Below, in pieces: positions 31,901 to 40,111 of a DNA stretch of 48,089 nt. The position numbers were made by a program, and so were the translations under genes. The notes below the pieces were generated by a model. That model saw nothing but the letters and a program-made list of their open reading frames with translations. It had not been told where the DNA came from and made no database searches. The stretch lies in the NCBI GenBank assembly GCA_002706365.1, contig PALM01000012.1:1-48089 (forward strand). Direction: 5' to 3'. Positions within the stretch are counted from its first letter, which is position 1. Every line of letters starts with the position of its first letter. Origin of the DNA: Flavobacteriales bacterium (lineage in GTDB: Bacteria > Bacteroidota > Bacteroidia > Flavobacteriales_E > Vicingaceae).

Positions 31901-33541
31901 ATGGCACAAAAGATCGATATAGAAGAGAGTAAGAACGACGATAGTATAAGACTCCAGATATCCGAACTAAAGAAGAAGGCAGATAAGATCCATCTTGGTG
32001 GAGGGTCTAAAAAGATCGAAAAACAACATGCAAAAGGCAAGCTTACCGCCAGAGAACGAATCGACTTCCTCCTAGACGACAAAGAGCACAGTATAGAGAT
32101 TGGAACCTTTGTGGGCGATGGCATGTATGAAGAGTACGGCGGCTGTCCTTCAGGTGGATGCGTAGTAAAGATCGGTTATGTGAGCGGTAAGATCTGTATT
32201 GTTATCGCCAATGACGCCACAGTAAAAGCCGGCGCCTGGTTTCCAATCACTGCTAAAAAGAACCTAAGAGCTCAAGAAATCTCCATAGAAAACCGACTCC
32301 CAATTATCTATTTGGTGGATAGCGCGGGAGTCTTCCTGCCTATGCAGGATGAGATCTTTCCCGATAAAGAGCATTTCGGTCGCATGTTCCGCAACAATGC
32401 GGTGATGTCGGCCATGGGAATCACCCAAATTGCCGCTGTCATGGGCAGCTGTGTAGCCGGTGGAGCTTACCTTCCCATCATGAGTGATGAAGCTTTGATC
32501 GTAGATAAAACAGGCTCAATTTTCCTAGCCGGATCCTATTTGGTAAAGGCAGCTATTGGGGAAAATATCGATAATGAAACCTTGGGTGGAGCAACTACCC
32601 ACTGTGAGATTTCAGGAGTAACGGATTATAAGAGCAAAGACGATAAAGACTGCTTAACAACCATCCGAGATATCATGGATAAGATAGGTGACGCAGACAC
32701 CGCGGGCTTCAATCGCAAGGAAGCCAAGGCTCCTAAAGGCGAAGAAAAAGCGCTCTATTCCAAGATCCCTTATGATCGAAATACACAGTATGATGTAAAA
32801 GACATTATTGGCCATTTGGTTGATGAAAGTAAGTTCACTGAATACAAGGCTGAATACGGCAAGACTATTGTCTGTGCCTATGCCCGCATTGATGGATGGT
32901 CTGTGGGAATTGTCGCTAATCAGCGTAAGCTAGTGCGCACCAAAAAAGGAGAAACCCAATTTGGCGGGGTGATCTATTCAGATTCTGCCGATAAAGCAGC
33001 CCGTTTCATTATGAATTGCAATCAAAAGAAGATTCCATTGGTATTCTTGCAAGATGTAAGTGGATTTATGGTGGGTTCTAAGGCTGAACATGGCGGTATC
33101 ATTAAGGATGGTGCCAAAATGGTGAATGCCATGGCGAATTCTGTAGTCCCTAAATTCACAGTGATCATGGGAAATAGCTACGGAGCCGGTAATTATGCCA
33201 TGTGTGGGAAAGCCTACGACCCCAGATTGATCGTTTCCTGGCCTACGGCAAACCTTGCGGTGATGTCGGGCGCTTCGGCAGCAAAAACCCTTCTACAAAT
33301 CAAAGTCGCTACTCTAGAAGCCAAAGGAGAAAAGCTCAGCGAAGAAGATAAGAACAAGCATCTCAAAGAGATCACAGATCGCTATAACAGCCAAACTTCT
33401 CCATACTATGCAGCTTCCCGACTATGGGTCGATGAAGTGATCGATCCTCTAGATACCAGAAAGTGGATCTCAATGGGAATTGAGGCGGCTAATGGAGCGC
33501 CGATCGAGAAAGAGTATAAGTTAGGGGTGTTGCAGACTTAG
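31901..33541 (+). CDS. Acyl-CoA carboxylase beta subunit (carboxyltransferase)
   Basis: 546 residues, the usual size of propionyl-/methylcrotonyl-CoA carboxylase beta chains. Family blocks: GGGSKKIEKQHAKGKLTARE (35-54), the CoA-binding region around VGDGMYEEYGGCPSGG, the first oxyanion region GSCVAGGAYLP, and the second half FLQDVSGFMVGSKAEHGGII and GNSYGAGNYAMCGKAYDPR. It transfers carboxyl from biotin to an acyl-CoA. The biotin carboxylase/carrier partner is not in this window. The stop codon lies at the tip of a perfect hairpin (33530-33548). Confidence 0.92.
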   Translation: MAQKIDIEESKNDDSIRLQISELKKKADKIHLGGGSKKIEKQHAKGKLTARERIDFLLDDKEHSIEIGTFVGDGMYEEYGGCPSGGCVVKIGYVSGKICIVIANDATVKAGAWFPITAKKNLRAQEISIENRLPIIYLVDSAGVFLPMQDEIFPDKEHFGRMFRNNAVMSAMGITQIAAVMGSCVAGGAYLPIMSDEALIVDKTGSIFLAGSYLVKAAIGENIDNETLGGATTHCEISGVTDYKSKDDKDCLTTIRDIMDKIGDADTAGFNRKEAKAPKGEEKALYSKIPYDRNTQYDVKDIIGHLVDESKFTEYKAEYGKTIVCAYARIDGWSVGIVANQRKLVRTKKGETQFGGVIYSDSADKAARFIMNCNQKKIPLVFLQDVSGFMVGSKAEHGGIIKDGAKMVNAMANSVVPKFTVIMGNSYGAGNYAMCGKAYDPRLIVSWPTANLAVMSGASAAKTLLQIKVATLEAKGEKLSEEDKNKHLKEITDRYNSQTSPYYAASRLWVDEVIDPLDTRKWISMGIEAANGAPIEKEYKLGVLQT

Positions 33542-33548
33542 TCTGCAA
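33530..33548 (+). terminator. Hairpin enclosing the acyl-CoA carboxylase stop codon
   Basis: TTGCAGAC-TTA-GTCTGCAA is a perfect 8-bp stem. The TAG stop (33539-33541) spans loop and stem. There is no T-run after it; an AAATCAG-type heptamer array begins at once. May terminate or protect the mRNA end. Confidence 0.5.
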
Positions 33549-33582
33549 AATCAGAGATCAGAAATCTGAAATCTGAGATTTT
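33548..33582 (-). repeat. TC-heptamer array (TCTGATT type), left arm
   Basis: Plus-strand units AAATCAG, AGATCAG, AAATCTG, AAATCTG and AGATTTT. Inverted partner at 33623-33650, 40 bp away. The array begins inside the carboxylase hairpin. Confidence 0.82.
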
Positions 33583-33622
33583 ATTTTTTCTGCTAAATAT
33601 TCATCCCGAAATCGAAATCACA

Positions 33623-33650
33623 TTTCTGATTTCTGATTTCCGATTTCTGA
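33623..33650 (+). repeat. TC-heptamer array (TCTGATT type), right arm
   Basis: Units TTTCTGA, TTTCTGA, TTTCCGA and TTTCTGA, ending 6 bp before the TTG start of the TauE/SafE gene. Confidence 0.85.
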
Positions 33651-33656
33651 TTTGAC

Positions 33657-34388
33657 TTGACGTACATTATCTTACTAGTCGCTGGCGTTTTAGCTTACAT
33701 TATCTCCACACTATCCGGTGGTGGAGGTGCATTAGTGATGTTGCCGATCGTGGGATTCTATTTAAGTCCGTCTGTAGTAGCCCCCGTGGTGAATCTGGGT
33801 AATATGATCGGCAGGCCGGTGAGGCTATACCTTTTCTGGAAGCATATCGACTGGTCGATCGTGAAATACTATGTGCCTTCTGCAATCTTGGGCGCCATTG
33901 TAGGTGGTTTTGTGTTTGTTCAGCTCAAAGCCGATTGGATACAGCTTCTTTTAGGACTCTTTCTTATAAGTACAGTGGTTCAGTATCGTTTTGGCAAGAA
34001 ACAACGCTCTTTTGCAATGAAAAAGGCCTATTTCGTGCCATTGGGCATTGGAGTAACGCTGATCTCAACCCTATTTGGAGCTACCGGACCGGTGATGAAT
34101 CCATTTTACTTGAATATGGGCTTGGTAAAGGAAACCATGATCGCTACCAAAACTGCCAATTCCTTTCTGGCTGGTATTGCTATGCTAAGCTCCTATGCTT
34201 TCCTGGGTGCCCTGCATGGAGAGCTTTGGTGGTATGGTTTATTGATTGGCATTGGAGCTACAATTGGCAATATAATTGGGAAACGACTATTGGCTAAGAT
34301 GACGGATATGCTCTTTAGAAAATTCGTGATCGTGCTGATGGTCTTATCTGGGCTATTGATGATCCTCAAGACCCTATGGCTGGATTAA
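33657..34388 (+). CDS. Sulfite exporter TauE/SafE-family membrane protein
   Basis: 243 residues, seven to eight membrane helices. The family features are the glycine-rich first repeat STLSGGGGALVMLPIVGF (residues 18-35) and the matching second repeat TLFGATGPVMNPFYLNMGL. The family exports sulfite or small organosulfonates or acts as permease for other anions; the substrate is unknown. The start is a TTG directly after the heptamer array; the next Met (residue 28) would lose the first helix. The 3' end overlaps the convergent lipoprotein gene by 15 bp. Confidence 0.87.
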   Translation: MTYIILLVAGVLAYIISTLSGGGGALVMLPIVGFYLSPSVVAPVVNLGNMIGRPVRLYLFWKHIDWSIVKYYVPSAILGAIVGGFVFVQLKADWIQLLLGLFLISTVVQYRFGKKQRSFAMKKAYFVPLGIGVTLISTLFGATGPVMNPFYLNMGLVKETMIATKTANSFLAGIAMLSSYAFLGALHGELWWYGLLIGIGATIGNIIGKRLLAKMTDMLFRKFVIVLMVLSGLLMILKTLWLD

Positions 34389-35048
34389 GCGCTGGTAGCG
34401 CTCTGAGCCACTTTCAATATCGCCGGTATTGATATCTGTATTCAGGTCGATGTTTTCTCTGTAGATCATTCCTACACCGCTGGCATAGACTTCAATATCC
34501 TTCTCAGTGCTGATGAGATTGAATTCTTCGTTCTGAAGCACGGTTATGGTGCTATCATAAGTTACTCCTTCATTCTGGAAGGACTGATGAAGTTTTTGAT
34601 ATTCATAAATGACCTCTCCCTGAGCATTCATAGCATTTACATTCCAACGACTGTCGGCCAGAGGTGGAAAAACCAAAGGCAAATAGATATTCCCTCCTTG
34701 ATTCAGCTCATAGCGATAAGTACCTCTGTATCGCAATTCGGTGCTTCTTAACCTCCATGGCTGACCAATTGAATCTCTGCGATAGATCTCGGTGCGATAA
34801 TTAGTCCTCCCACTCAAATCCTCTTCTGTAGACACAATCAGCTGTCGCTCAAAGAATACCACGGTATCAATTGTCCCCGTAAAATCATCATAGCTGATAG
34901 AATCGATCCTGTACACCCTCTCCTGCCCTACTTCCAATGGCAAATAGCTATAGCCTTCGAAGTTGGGAGGGATTTCGGAATCGGAATCCTTCCCACAAGA
35001 ACCTAGCAAGATGCCAATTAGAAACAGATTTAGGAATTGGAGTTTCAT
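34374..35048 (-). CDS. Hypothetical lipoprotein
   Basis: 224 residues. The signal peptide ends in the lipobox LLGSC (Cys18), followed by an acidic linker. The mature protein is beta-rich, with blocks YSYLPLEVGQERVYRIDSI and YASGVGMIYRENIDL. These resemble surface lipoproteins in Bacteroidota annotated only as hypothetical. Isolated gene, 15-bp convergent overlap with the TauE/SafE gene. Confidence 0.78.
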   Translation of the reverse strand: MKLQFLNLFLIGILLGSCGKDSDSEIPPNFEGYSYLPLEVGQERVYRIDSISYDDFTGTIDTVVFFERQLIVSTEEDLSGRTNYRTEIYRRDSIGQPWRLRSTELRYRGTYRYELNQGGNIYLPLVFPPLADSRWNVNAMNAQGEVIYEYQKLHQSFQNEGVTYDSTITVLQNEEFNLISTEKDIEVYASGVGMIYRENIDLNTDINTGDIESGSERYQRLIQP

Positions 35049-35072
35049 GAGATAAAGATACGGAGGTGGATT

Positions 35073-35093
35073 TGGGATGTGGGATATGGGAGG
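35073..35093 (-). repeat. TC-heptamer array (TCCCA type)
   Basis: Plus-strand units TGGGATG, TGGGATA and TGGGAGG, 25 bp upstream of the lipoprotein start. Same sequence type as the arrays around the S23-family gene. Confidence 0.6.
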
Positions 35094-35104
35094 TGAAATT
35101 TTAT

Positions 35105-35132
35105 AATCCGGAGTCCAGAGTTCAGAGTCCAG
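35105..35132 (-). repeat. TC-heptamer array (TCTGG type), left arm
   Basis: Plus-strand units AATCCGG, AGTCCAG, AGTTCAG and AGTCCAG. It matches in type the array inside queA. It forms the left border of a 215-bp segment closed by the array at 35348-35375. Confidence 0.8.
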
Positions 35133-35136
35133 ACTT

Positions 35137-35326
35137 TAAATCTGCGTTGATATGTTTGCCCCGATGGCTCCTGCATGCCCACCATAATAATAGCCAAAGG
35201 ATATGAAGGTGGGAGTGATTCCGCATGTCTCGATACTATTCCGATTTCATCGGAATCACTCGACAAGCTAATGGAATTGTATCGAAGGATAGTCGGGGCA
35301 GATTACGCTGATTTTCGCAGATTGTG
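35137..35326. repeat. Palindromic MITE-like spacer element between the lipoprotein gene and mnmA
   Basis: The only gene-free stretch here (35049-35387). AAATCTGCG...TGCCCCGA at 35137-35164 is imperfectly inverted at 35289-35320. Inside, AGTGATTCC (35213-35221) pairs with GGAATCACT (35252-35260). ATTCCGAT-TTC-ATCGGAAT (35238-35256) forms a competing perfect hairpin, and CGATAC (35231) pairs with GTATCG (35279). I see no credible gene. Motifs of this kind are dispersed in Bacteroidota genomes as I recall them. Confidence 0.55.
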
Positions 35327-35347
35327 GTTAATAGCAAGTAACCAAAA

Positions 35348-35375
35348 TTTCTGATTTCTGATTTCCGATCTCTGA
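35348..35375 (+). repeat. TC-heptamer array (TCTGATT type) after mnmA
   Basis: Units TTTCTGA, TTTCTGA, TTTCCGA and TCTCTGA, 12 bp from the mnmA stop. Nearly identical to 33623-33650, 1.7 kb away. Confidence 0.85.
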
Positions 35376-35380
35376 TTTAC

Positions 35381-35399
35381 ATTTCGGCTATGCCGAAAT
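35381..35399 (-). terminator. Hairpin enclosing the mnmA stop codon
   Basis: ATTTCGGC-TAT-GCCGAAAT is a perfect 8-bp stem with a 3-nt loop. The mnmA stop (35388-35390) lies across the loop. No T-run follows on the minus strand. Confidence 0.5.
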
Positions 35400-36479
35400 A
35401 AACCCTCCACCCAAGAGATCATTGCCTTCATAAAAGACCGCTGATTGTCCGGGTGCGATACCTTTTACGGAATCCATGAATTCCACATCGATCTCGCCAT
35501 TGGCATTGATGCTTAAGTGCGACATAGTGCCTTTATCCTTATAACGGACCTTAGTAAGTACATCAATATCCTCCGGAAAGTGATCATACTTCACTAGATT
35601 CGGCTTGCGAACAGTCATTTGCTGGCGTTTCAAGTCATCTTTATGACCTAAGACTACTGTATTGTCAGACGGATTGATACGGATCACATACATGGGCTCT
35701 CCCAAAGCAATACCAAGACCTTTTCTTTGTCCAACAGTATAGAAAGGATAGCCTTCATGCTTGCCCAATACATTGCCTTGCATATCGATGAAATCGCCTC
35801 CTTTAACTCTTTCTTCCAATCCATCTACGCGACGTTTTAGGAAGCCTCTATAGTCGTTGTCGGGCACAAAACAGATCTCATAGCTCTCTGCTTTCTTAGC
35901 CAATTCTTGATGACCTCTGTCGAGCGCCATCTGACGGATCTCTTTCTTGGTGTATTTACCCAATGGGAATAGGGTTCTAGCTAAGGATTTTTGTGAAAGT
36001 CCCCAAAGCACATAGGATTGATCCTTATTCTCGTCTTTTCCTTTAGAAACCACATAGCGTCCATTTTCCTGACGCACATTGGCATAATGCCCTGTAGCTA
36101 TATACTCACAACCCAATTGATCAGCTCTCCTCAATAGTGCATCCCATTTGATATGAGTATTACAAAGCACACATGGATTCGGCGTTCTTCCGGCCACATA
36201 CTCATCCACAAAATTATCGATGATGTAATCGCCAAACTCCTCTCGTATATCAATGATCATATGGTGGAACCCATAATTCACCGATAGAATACGTGCATCA
36301 TTGATATCATCAAGACTACAACAGCCGGTGGTTTTTCTGCTACCACCTGCACTGGCATAATCCCATGTTTTCATGGTGACACCAATTACTTCATAACCTT
36401 GCTCATGCAACAATAGCGCAGTCACAGAACTGTCGATTCCGCCACTCATTGCTACTAATACTTTGCCTTTCTCACTCAT
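35388..36479 (-). CDS. mnmA: tRNA-specific 2-thiouridylase MnmA
   Basis: MnmA makes 2-thiouridine at the wobble position of Lys, Glu and Gln tRNAs. The PP-loop is S12-G-G-I-D-S-S18. The catalytic pair is Cys103 (TPNPCVLC) and Cys203 (SYEICFVPDNDYRGFL). IATGHYA and GQRKGLGIALGEPMYV are further family blocks. 363 residues, normal length. The start overlaps the upstream MORN-repeat gene by 8 bp, so they are co-transcribed. Confidence 0.96.
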   Translation of the reverse strand: MSEKGKVLVAMSGGIDSSVTALLLHEQGYEVIGVTMKTWDYASAGGSRKTTGCCSLDDINDARILSVNYGFHHMIIDIREEFGDYIIDNFVDEYVAGRTPNPCVLCNTHIKWDALLRRADQLGCEYIATGHYANVRQENGRYVVSKGKDENKDQSYVLWGLSQKSLARTLFPLGKYTKKEIRQMALDRGHQELAKKAESYEICFVPDNDYRGFLKRRVDGLEERVKGGDFIDMQGNVLGKHEGYPFYTVGQRKGLGIALGEPMYVIRINPSDNTVVLGHKDDLKRQQMTVRKPNLVKYDHFPEDIDVLTKVRYKDKGTMSHLSINANGEIDVEFMDSVKGIAPGQSAVFYEGNDLLGGGFISA

Positions 36480-37269
36480 ACTTAACTCCTCCTCTCAGGT
36501 CGTCAAACTCCAATTGATCCTTTCTCTGATTTCTGTACTTCTCTTTATCATAATCTCCCTCATCTGCATCTTCTGGATTCAGAAGTACACCATTCTCATA
36601 CTTTAACAACTTCACTACTAGTTCATGTTCATCGTAGATCAGCCATTTCCCCTCTCTTTGTCCTTGCACATATTCACCCTCTTTCTCTTTCTTTCCGTCA
36701 GGCTGATAGAAAGTGATTTGTCCGTGTTTTGCTCCATTCAAATAGAAGGCATCTTCTTTTAATTGGCCATTTTCATAAAAGGTTTGATAAGGACCGTTCT
36801 CTACATCGTCTTTGTAGTGAACCACTTTGGCAACCTCTCCATTTGGATACAAGGTTAATTCCGCCCCATTCTTCTTGCCTTCTACATAATTTCCCTCGCT
36901 AAGAAGCAGGCTCTTTTCTCCATAGGTTTTCCATCTGCCGTCCTTCATTTGGTTCAGATAGGATCCTTTAGCCAAAGTATCACCTGTTGAATAGAAATGA
37001 ACAGCAAATTGTCGGTTGGGATTATCATTATCAAAGATCATGATGGTCTTCAACTTTCCATCCTGATAGTAATAGAGGAATGTATCTACTGGCTGATCCG
37101 CTTTGAATTGGCCTACATATCTCACTGTCCCTCCAGGGTGATAGCCTCTCCACTGACCGATTTTTTGCCCTTGAGCGTTCTTCTTATTCCACTCTTCTCT
37201 TGTCTGAGATGATACATTCACCGCAAGACAAAAAGTGATAATTAATGATATGAATAGCCTGATTTTCAT
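36472..37269 (-). CDS. Secreted MORN-repeat (YwqK-like) protein
   Basis: 265 residues with a signal peptide (1-21, ending NVSSQ). At least six MORN_2-type repeats follow, each with a G-x-W/Y-x-x-Y and Y-x-[DN]-G-x-[LKV] pattern, such as YVGQFKADQPVDTFLYYYQDG and YQTFYENGQLKEDAFYLNG. Such proteins are often annotated as YwqK-family antitoxins, but no toxin gene is adjacent and this one is exported, so a toxin-antitoxin role is doubtful. It overlaps mnmA by 8 bp. Confidence 0.82.
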   Translation of the reverse strand: MKIRLFISLIITFCLAVNVSSQTREEWNKKNAQGQKIGQWRGYHPGGTVRYVGQFKADQPVDTFLYYYQDGKLKTIMIFDNDNPNRQFAVHFYSTGDTLAKGSYLNQMKDGRWKTYGEKSLLLSEGNYVEGKKNGAELTLYPNGEVAKVVHYKDDVENGPYQTFYENGQLKEDAFYLNGAKHGQITFYQPDGKKEKEGEYVQGQREGKWLIYDEHELVVKLLKYENGVLLNPEDADEGDYDKEKYRNQRKDQLEFDDLRGGVKYE

Positions 37270-37277
37270 TTGGTTCG

Positions 37278-37285
37278 CAAAATTA
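37278..37285 (-). promoter_or_regulatory. -7 promoter element of the MORN-mnmA operon
   Basis: TAATTTTG on the minus strand matches TAnnTTTG exactly, 8 bp upstream of the ATG. The nearest upstream TTG is 24 bp away, one base beyond the usual range. Confidence 0.45.
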
Positions 37286-37366
37286 CAGATTCTAAAGGAG
37301 CTGCATGAGCAATCTCCATACCAATAAAGGAAATTTAAGTGAGATTATTGTATAAATTGCAGACTT

Positions 37367-40111
37367 ATGCAGGCAGAGGAAAATAGCTTTCTCGAGAAAC
37401 TGGCTAGAGAGCTCTGGCACAGTCAGAAAGAGAATTTTGATAAGCTATATGTAATCCTACCTTCTCGTCGTGCCCGCATCTTTTTGATCGAAGCTTTCAA
37501 GAAAGTGGCAGATGGAGCTTCCTGGCTTCCCACTATCAAAAGCATGGAGGATTTCATTTCTGAGATCTCCTCTTTGCAGTCGGCCGATGAGCTTGAGCTG
37601 ATCTTTGAGTTCTACGAAGCCTACAAAATCCTCGAAGGAGATAAGGCCGATAGCCTTGAAGAGTTCATGGGCTGGGGAAGCATTTTGCTCTATGATTTCA
37701 ATGAGATCGACCGAAATATGATCGATCCAGATGTGCTATTTGGTTATCTCACCGAGCAGAAGGCAGCCGAGAATTGGAATTTGGGAAGAGAGGAACTCAC
37801 CGACTACCAACAAAAGTATCTCGATTTCTGGCATCGATTCATTCATTATTATAGAGCATTAAAGTCTTCTCTCGAGGATAAGAAGATCGCCTATCAAGGT
37901 ATGCTCTATTTAGAGGCTATTGAAAGTTTGAAGACGAATGCCAATGAAATGCTCAGAGATGAGATCTATTGCTTTGCAGGATTTAACGCCTTTACTCCTG
38001 CTGAAGAGGAGATCATTAAGTTAGTTAAGGATAGCAAAAAGACTTTGTTCTATTGGGATGCCGATGAGTATTATTTGAACGACAAACTGCAAGAAGCTGG
38101 AACCTTTCTTCGGCCCAGAATTGGAGGGGATCCCACTGCAAAGTGGGTAGACACCCAGTTAAAGGAAGGTGAAAAAGAGATCAAGATCTATGGTATATCA
38201 GGCAATATTGCACAAGCCAAGCTATTGGGAGAATTGTTGGATTCCGACGGACATGAGCTCGGTGATCTAAAGCGAAAAGCTGTGATCTTGGCTGATGAGA
38301 ATTTGCTTCTACCGGTTTTGGAGAGTTTGCCCGATAGTCAGCAACCTCTCAACATCACCATGGGATATCCGGTGAAACAAACAGCCTACTACAGTTTCTT
38401 TTATAGCTTCTTTCAGCTTTTTCAGAAATTCAAAGGAAGAGAAGACCTTTATTATAGAGACCTATTTGCGTTTTTGGAGTCACCATTGCTCAAAAAGCTG
38501 GTCGATAAGCAAAAGCTGGACGAGAGCATTGCCAAGCTTCGATCTTCTCAAGCCATTTACTACACCAAAGGCAAATTAAAGTCTAGCATTGATACTGCTA
38601 TCTCCTTTGTCTTTGATGATGATTTAAGACTGATACAAAGAGCATTAATATTGGTTAATAAGCTCAAGAACTCAAATAAATTGGATGAGCTTGAAATGGA
38701 GATCCTTTTCCATTTTTACAAGCTATTCAATAATCTGCAGGCACTTGAAGGAAGAGCAAAGCTCAGTGAGCAGGCCTTGATGAATTTTTACCGACAGTTC
38801 ATCTCTCGCTCACAATTGTCGTTCGTGGGTGAACCTTTAGAAGGCTTGCAGATCATGGGAGTGTTGGAGAGTCGCACCCTCGACTTCGAAGAGATCTACA
38901 TTCTGAGCATGAATGAGGGCATATTACCATCGGGCAAAGCCCAAAACTCATTGATCCCATTTAATATCAAGAAAGAGTTCAACTTACCGACTTACAAAGA
39001 GAAGGATGCCATATTTGCTTATCATTTCTACAGGATCCTACAGAGAGCCAAGAAAGTACATTTGATCTACAATAGTGGGATAGATGTATTGAGCGGTGGT
39101 GAGCGGAGTAGATTCATTGAACAATTGCTACATGAGATTCCACTGAAGAATCCAAATATCAATATTGAGGAAGTAAAAGTTGAGCTTCCACAAGGGCTTA
39201 AGACCTTGTCAAAGGAACGAATTGAGAAAACGGATGCCATCCTACAGAAGATCAGAGAAAAGCTGACTAGCAAGCTATCGGCATCTGCAATCAATACCTT
39301 TATGACTTGTCCGCTCGATTTTTACTATCAATACATTCTAGGTCTAAGAGAAGATGTCAGCCAAGACCCTGAAGAAGATATGGAAGCCTTCCAATTTGGA
39401 AATCTGCTACACGACTGCCTGGAAGCTCTATACAAACCATATGTGGGCGAATTGCTCAGCACCGAACTGCTTCAGAAGATAGAAAGTAAGTCGGAAGAAG
39501 AGCTGATAGCGGCCTTTGTGAAGAATGAGATCCCTCAATGGGAAGAAGGCAAGAACAAATTAGTATTTGAGGTATGCAAGAGCTATATGCATCAATTCTT
39601 TGAAATGGAAAAAGCAAGGATAGCTCAATCGGAAGTCTTGATCAAAGGAGTAGAAGATGAAATTGAGTGGCAAACGGCATTGAAGTTATCAAATGGGGAG
39701 GAGATAGAATTGAATTTCTTCGGTAAGATAGATCGTATTGAAGAAGTTGATGGAGAGGTTCAGATCATCGACTACAAAAGTGGTAATGTGGAGAAAAGAG
39801 AGTTAAATCCCAAGGATACCGAGGCAGTGCTAAGTAGGGATGATGGATTATATAACAAATTCATCCAACTGAGTATTTACAATTTGTTATATCAATCTAA
39901 GTACAATCAGCAATCTACTGCTGCTATATTGAGTTTTAGAAGGATAAAAGAAGGCGTTATGGCCGCTAAGAACTTTGGAAAAGAAGATGCGCTCAAAATG
40001 ATCTCTGAGATCTTAAGCAGAATGCTCGATCCAGATGAGGCTTTTGAACATAGTCCAAAAGCCAATTACTGCAGCTTTTGTAGGGATGTAGAAAAAAGCA
40101 AGGCTCATTAG
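37367..40111 (+). CDS. AddB-like PD-(D/E)XK nuclease / inactivated helicase protein
   Basis: 914 residues. The N-terminal two thirds follow the AddB plan: a degenerate helicase starting VILPSRRARIFLIEAF, and later GLQIMGVLESRTLDFEEIYI with LSMNEGILP. The C-terminal nuclease domain begins LSASAINTFMTCPLDFYYQY and contains FGNLLHDCLEAL. Its active site includes the Asp and Lys of VQIIDYKSG. The iron-sulfur cysteine set is incomplete: one Cys in FMTCPLDF and a CxxC in NYCSFC, but no fourth Cys before the C-terminus. AddB normally works with AddA in double-strand-break repair, and no UvrD-like AddA gene is adjacent. The stop codon lies in a 13-bp perfect stem. Confidence 0.87.
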   Translation: MQAEENSFLEKLARELWHSQKENFDKLYVILPSRRARIFLIEAFKKVADGASWLPTIKSMEDFISEISSLQSADELELIFEFYEAYKILEGDKADSLEEFMGWGSILLYDFNEIDRNMIDPDVLFGYLTEQKAAENWNLGREELTDYQQKYLDFWHRFIHYYRALKSSLEDKKIAYQGMLYLEAIESLKTNANEMLRDEIYCFAGFNAFTPAEEEIIKLVKDSKKTLFYWDADEYYLNDKLQEAGTFLRPRIGGDPTAKWVDTQLKEGEKEIKIYGISGNIAQAKLLGELLDSDGHELGDLKRKAVILADENLLLPVLESLPDSQQPLNITMGYPVKQTAYYSFFYSFFQLFQKFKGREDLYYRDLFAFLESPLLKKLVDKQKLDESIAKLRSSQAIYYTKGKLKSSIDTAISFVFDDDLRLIQRALILVNKLKNSNKLDELEMEILFHFYKLFNNLQALEGRAKLSEQALMNFYRQFISRSQLSFVGEPLEGLQIMGVLESRTLDFEEIYILSMNEGILPSGKAQNSLIPFNIKKEFNLPTYKEKDAIFAYHFYRILQRAKKVHLIYNSGIDVLSGGERSRFIEQLLHEIPLKNPNINIEEVKVELPQGLKTLSKERIEKTDAILQKIREKLTSKLSASAINTFMTCPLDFYYQYILGLREDVSQDPEEDMEAFQFGNLLHDCLEALYKPYVGELLSTELLQKIESKSEEELIAAFVKNEIPQWEEGKNKLVFEVCKSYMHQFFEMEKARIAQSEVLIKGVEDEIEWQTALKLSNGEEIELNFFGKIDRIEEVDGEVQIIDYKSGNVEKRELNPKDTEAVLSRDDGLYNKFIQLSIYNLLYQSKYNQQSTAAILSFRRIKEGVMAAKNFGKEDALKMISEILSRMLDPDEAFEHSPKANYCSFCRDVEKSKAH

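Noticed and set aside
35045-35266. 73-codon minus-strand frame in the lipoprotein-mnmA spacer
   Set aside because: It runs through heptamer arrays and hairpins and has no protein-like composition.
36472-37269. YwqK-type toxin-antitoxin system
   Set aside because: The protein has a signal peptide and no toxin gene beside it; the mnmA overlap suggests ordinary co-transcription.
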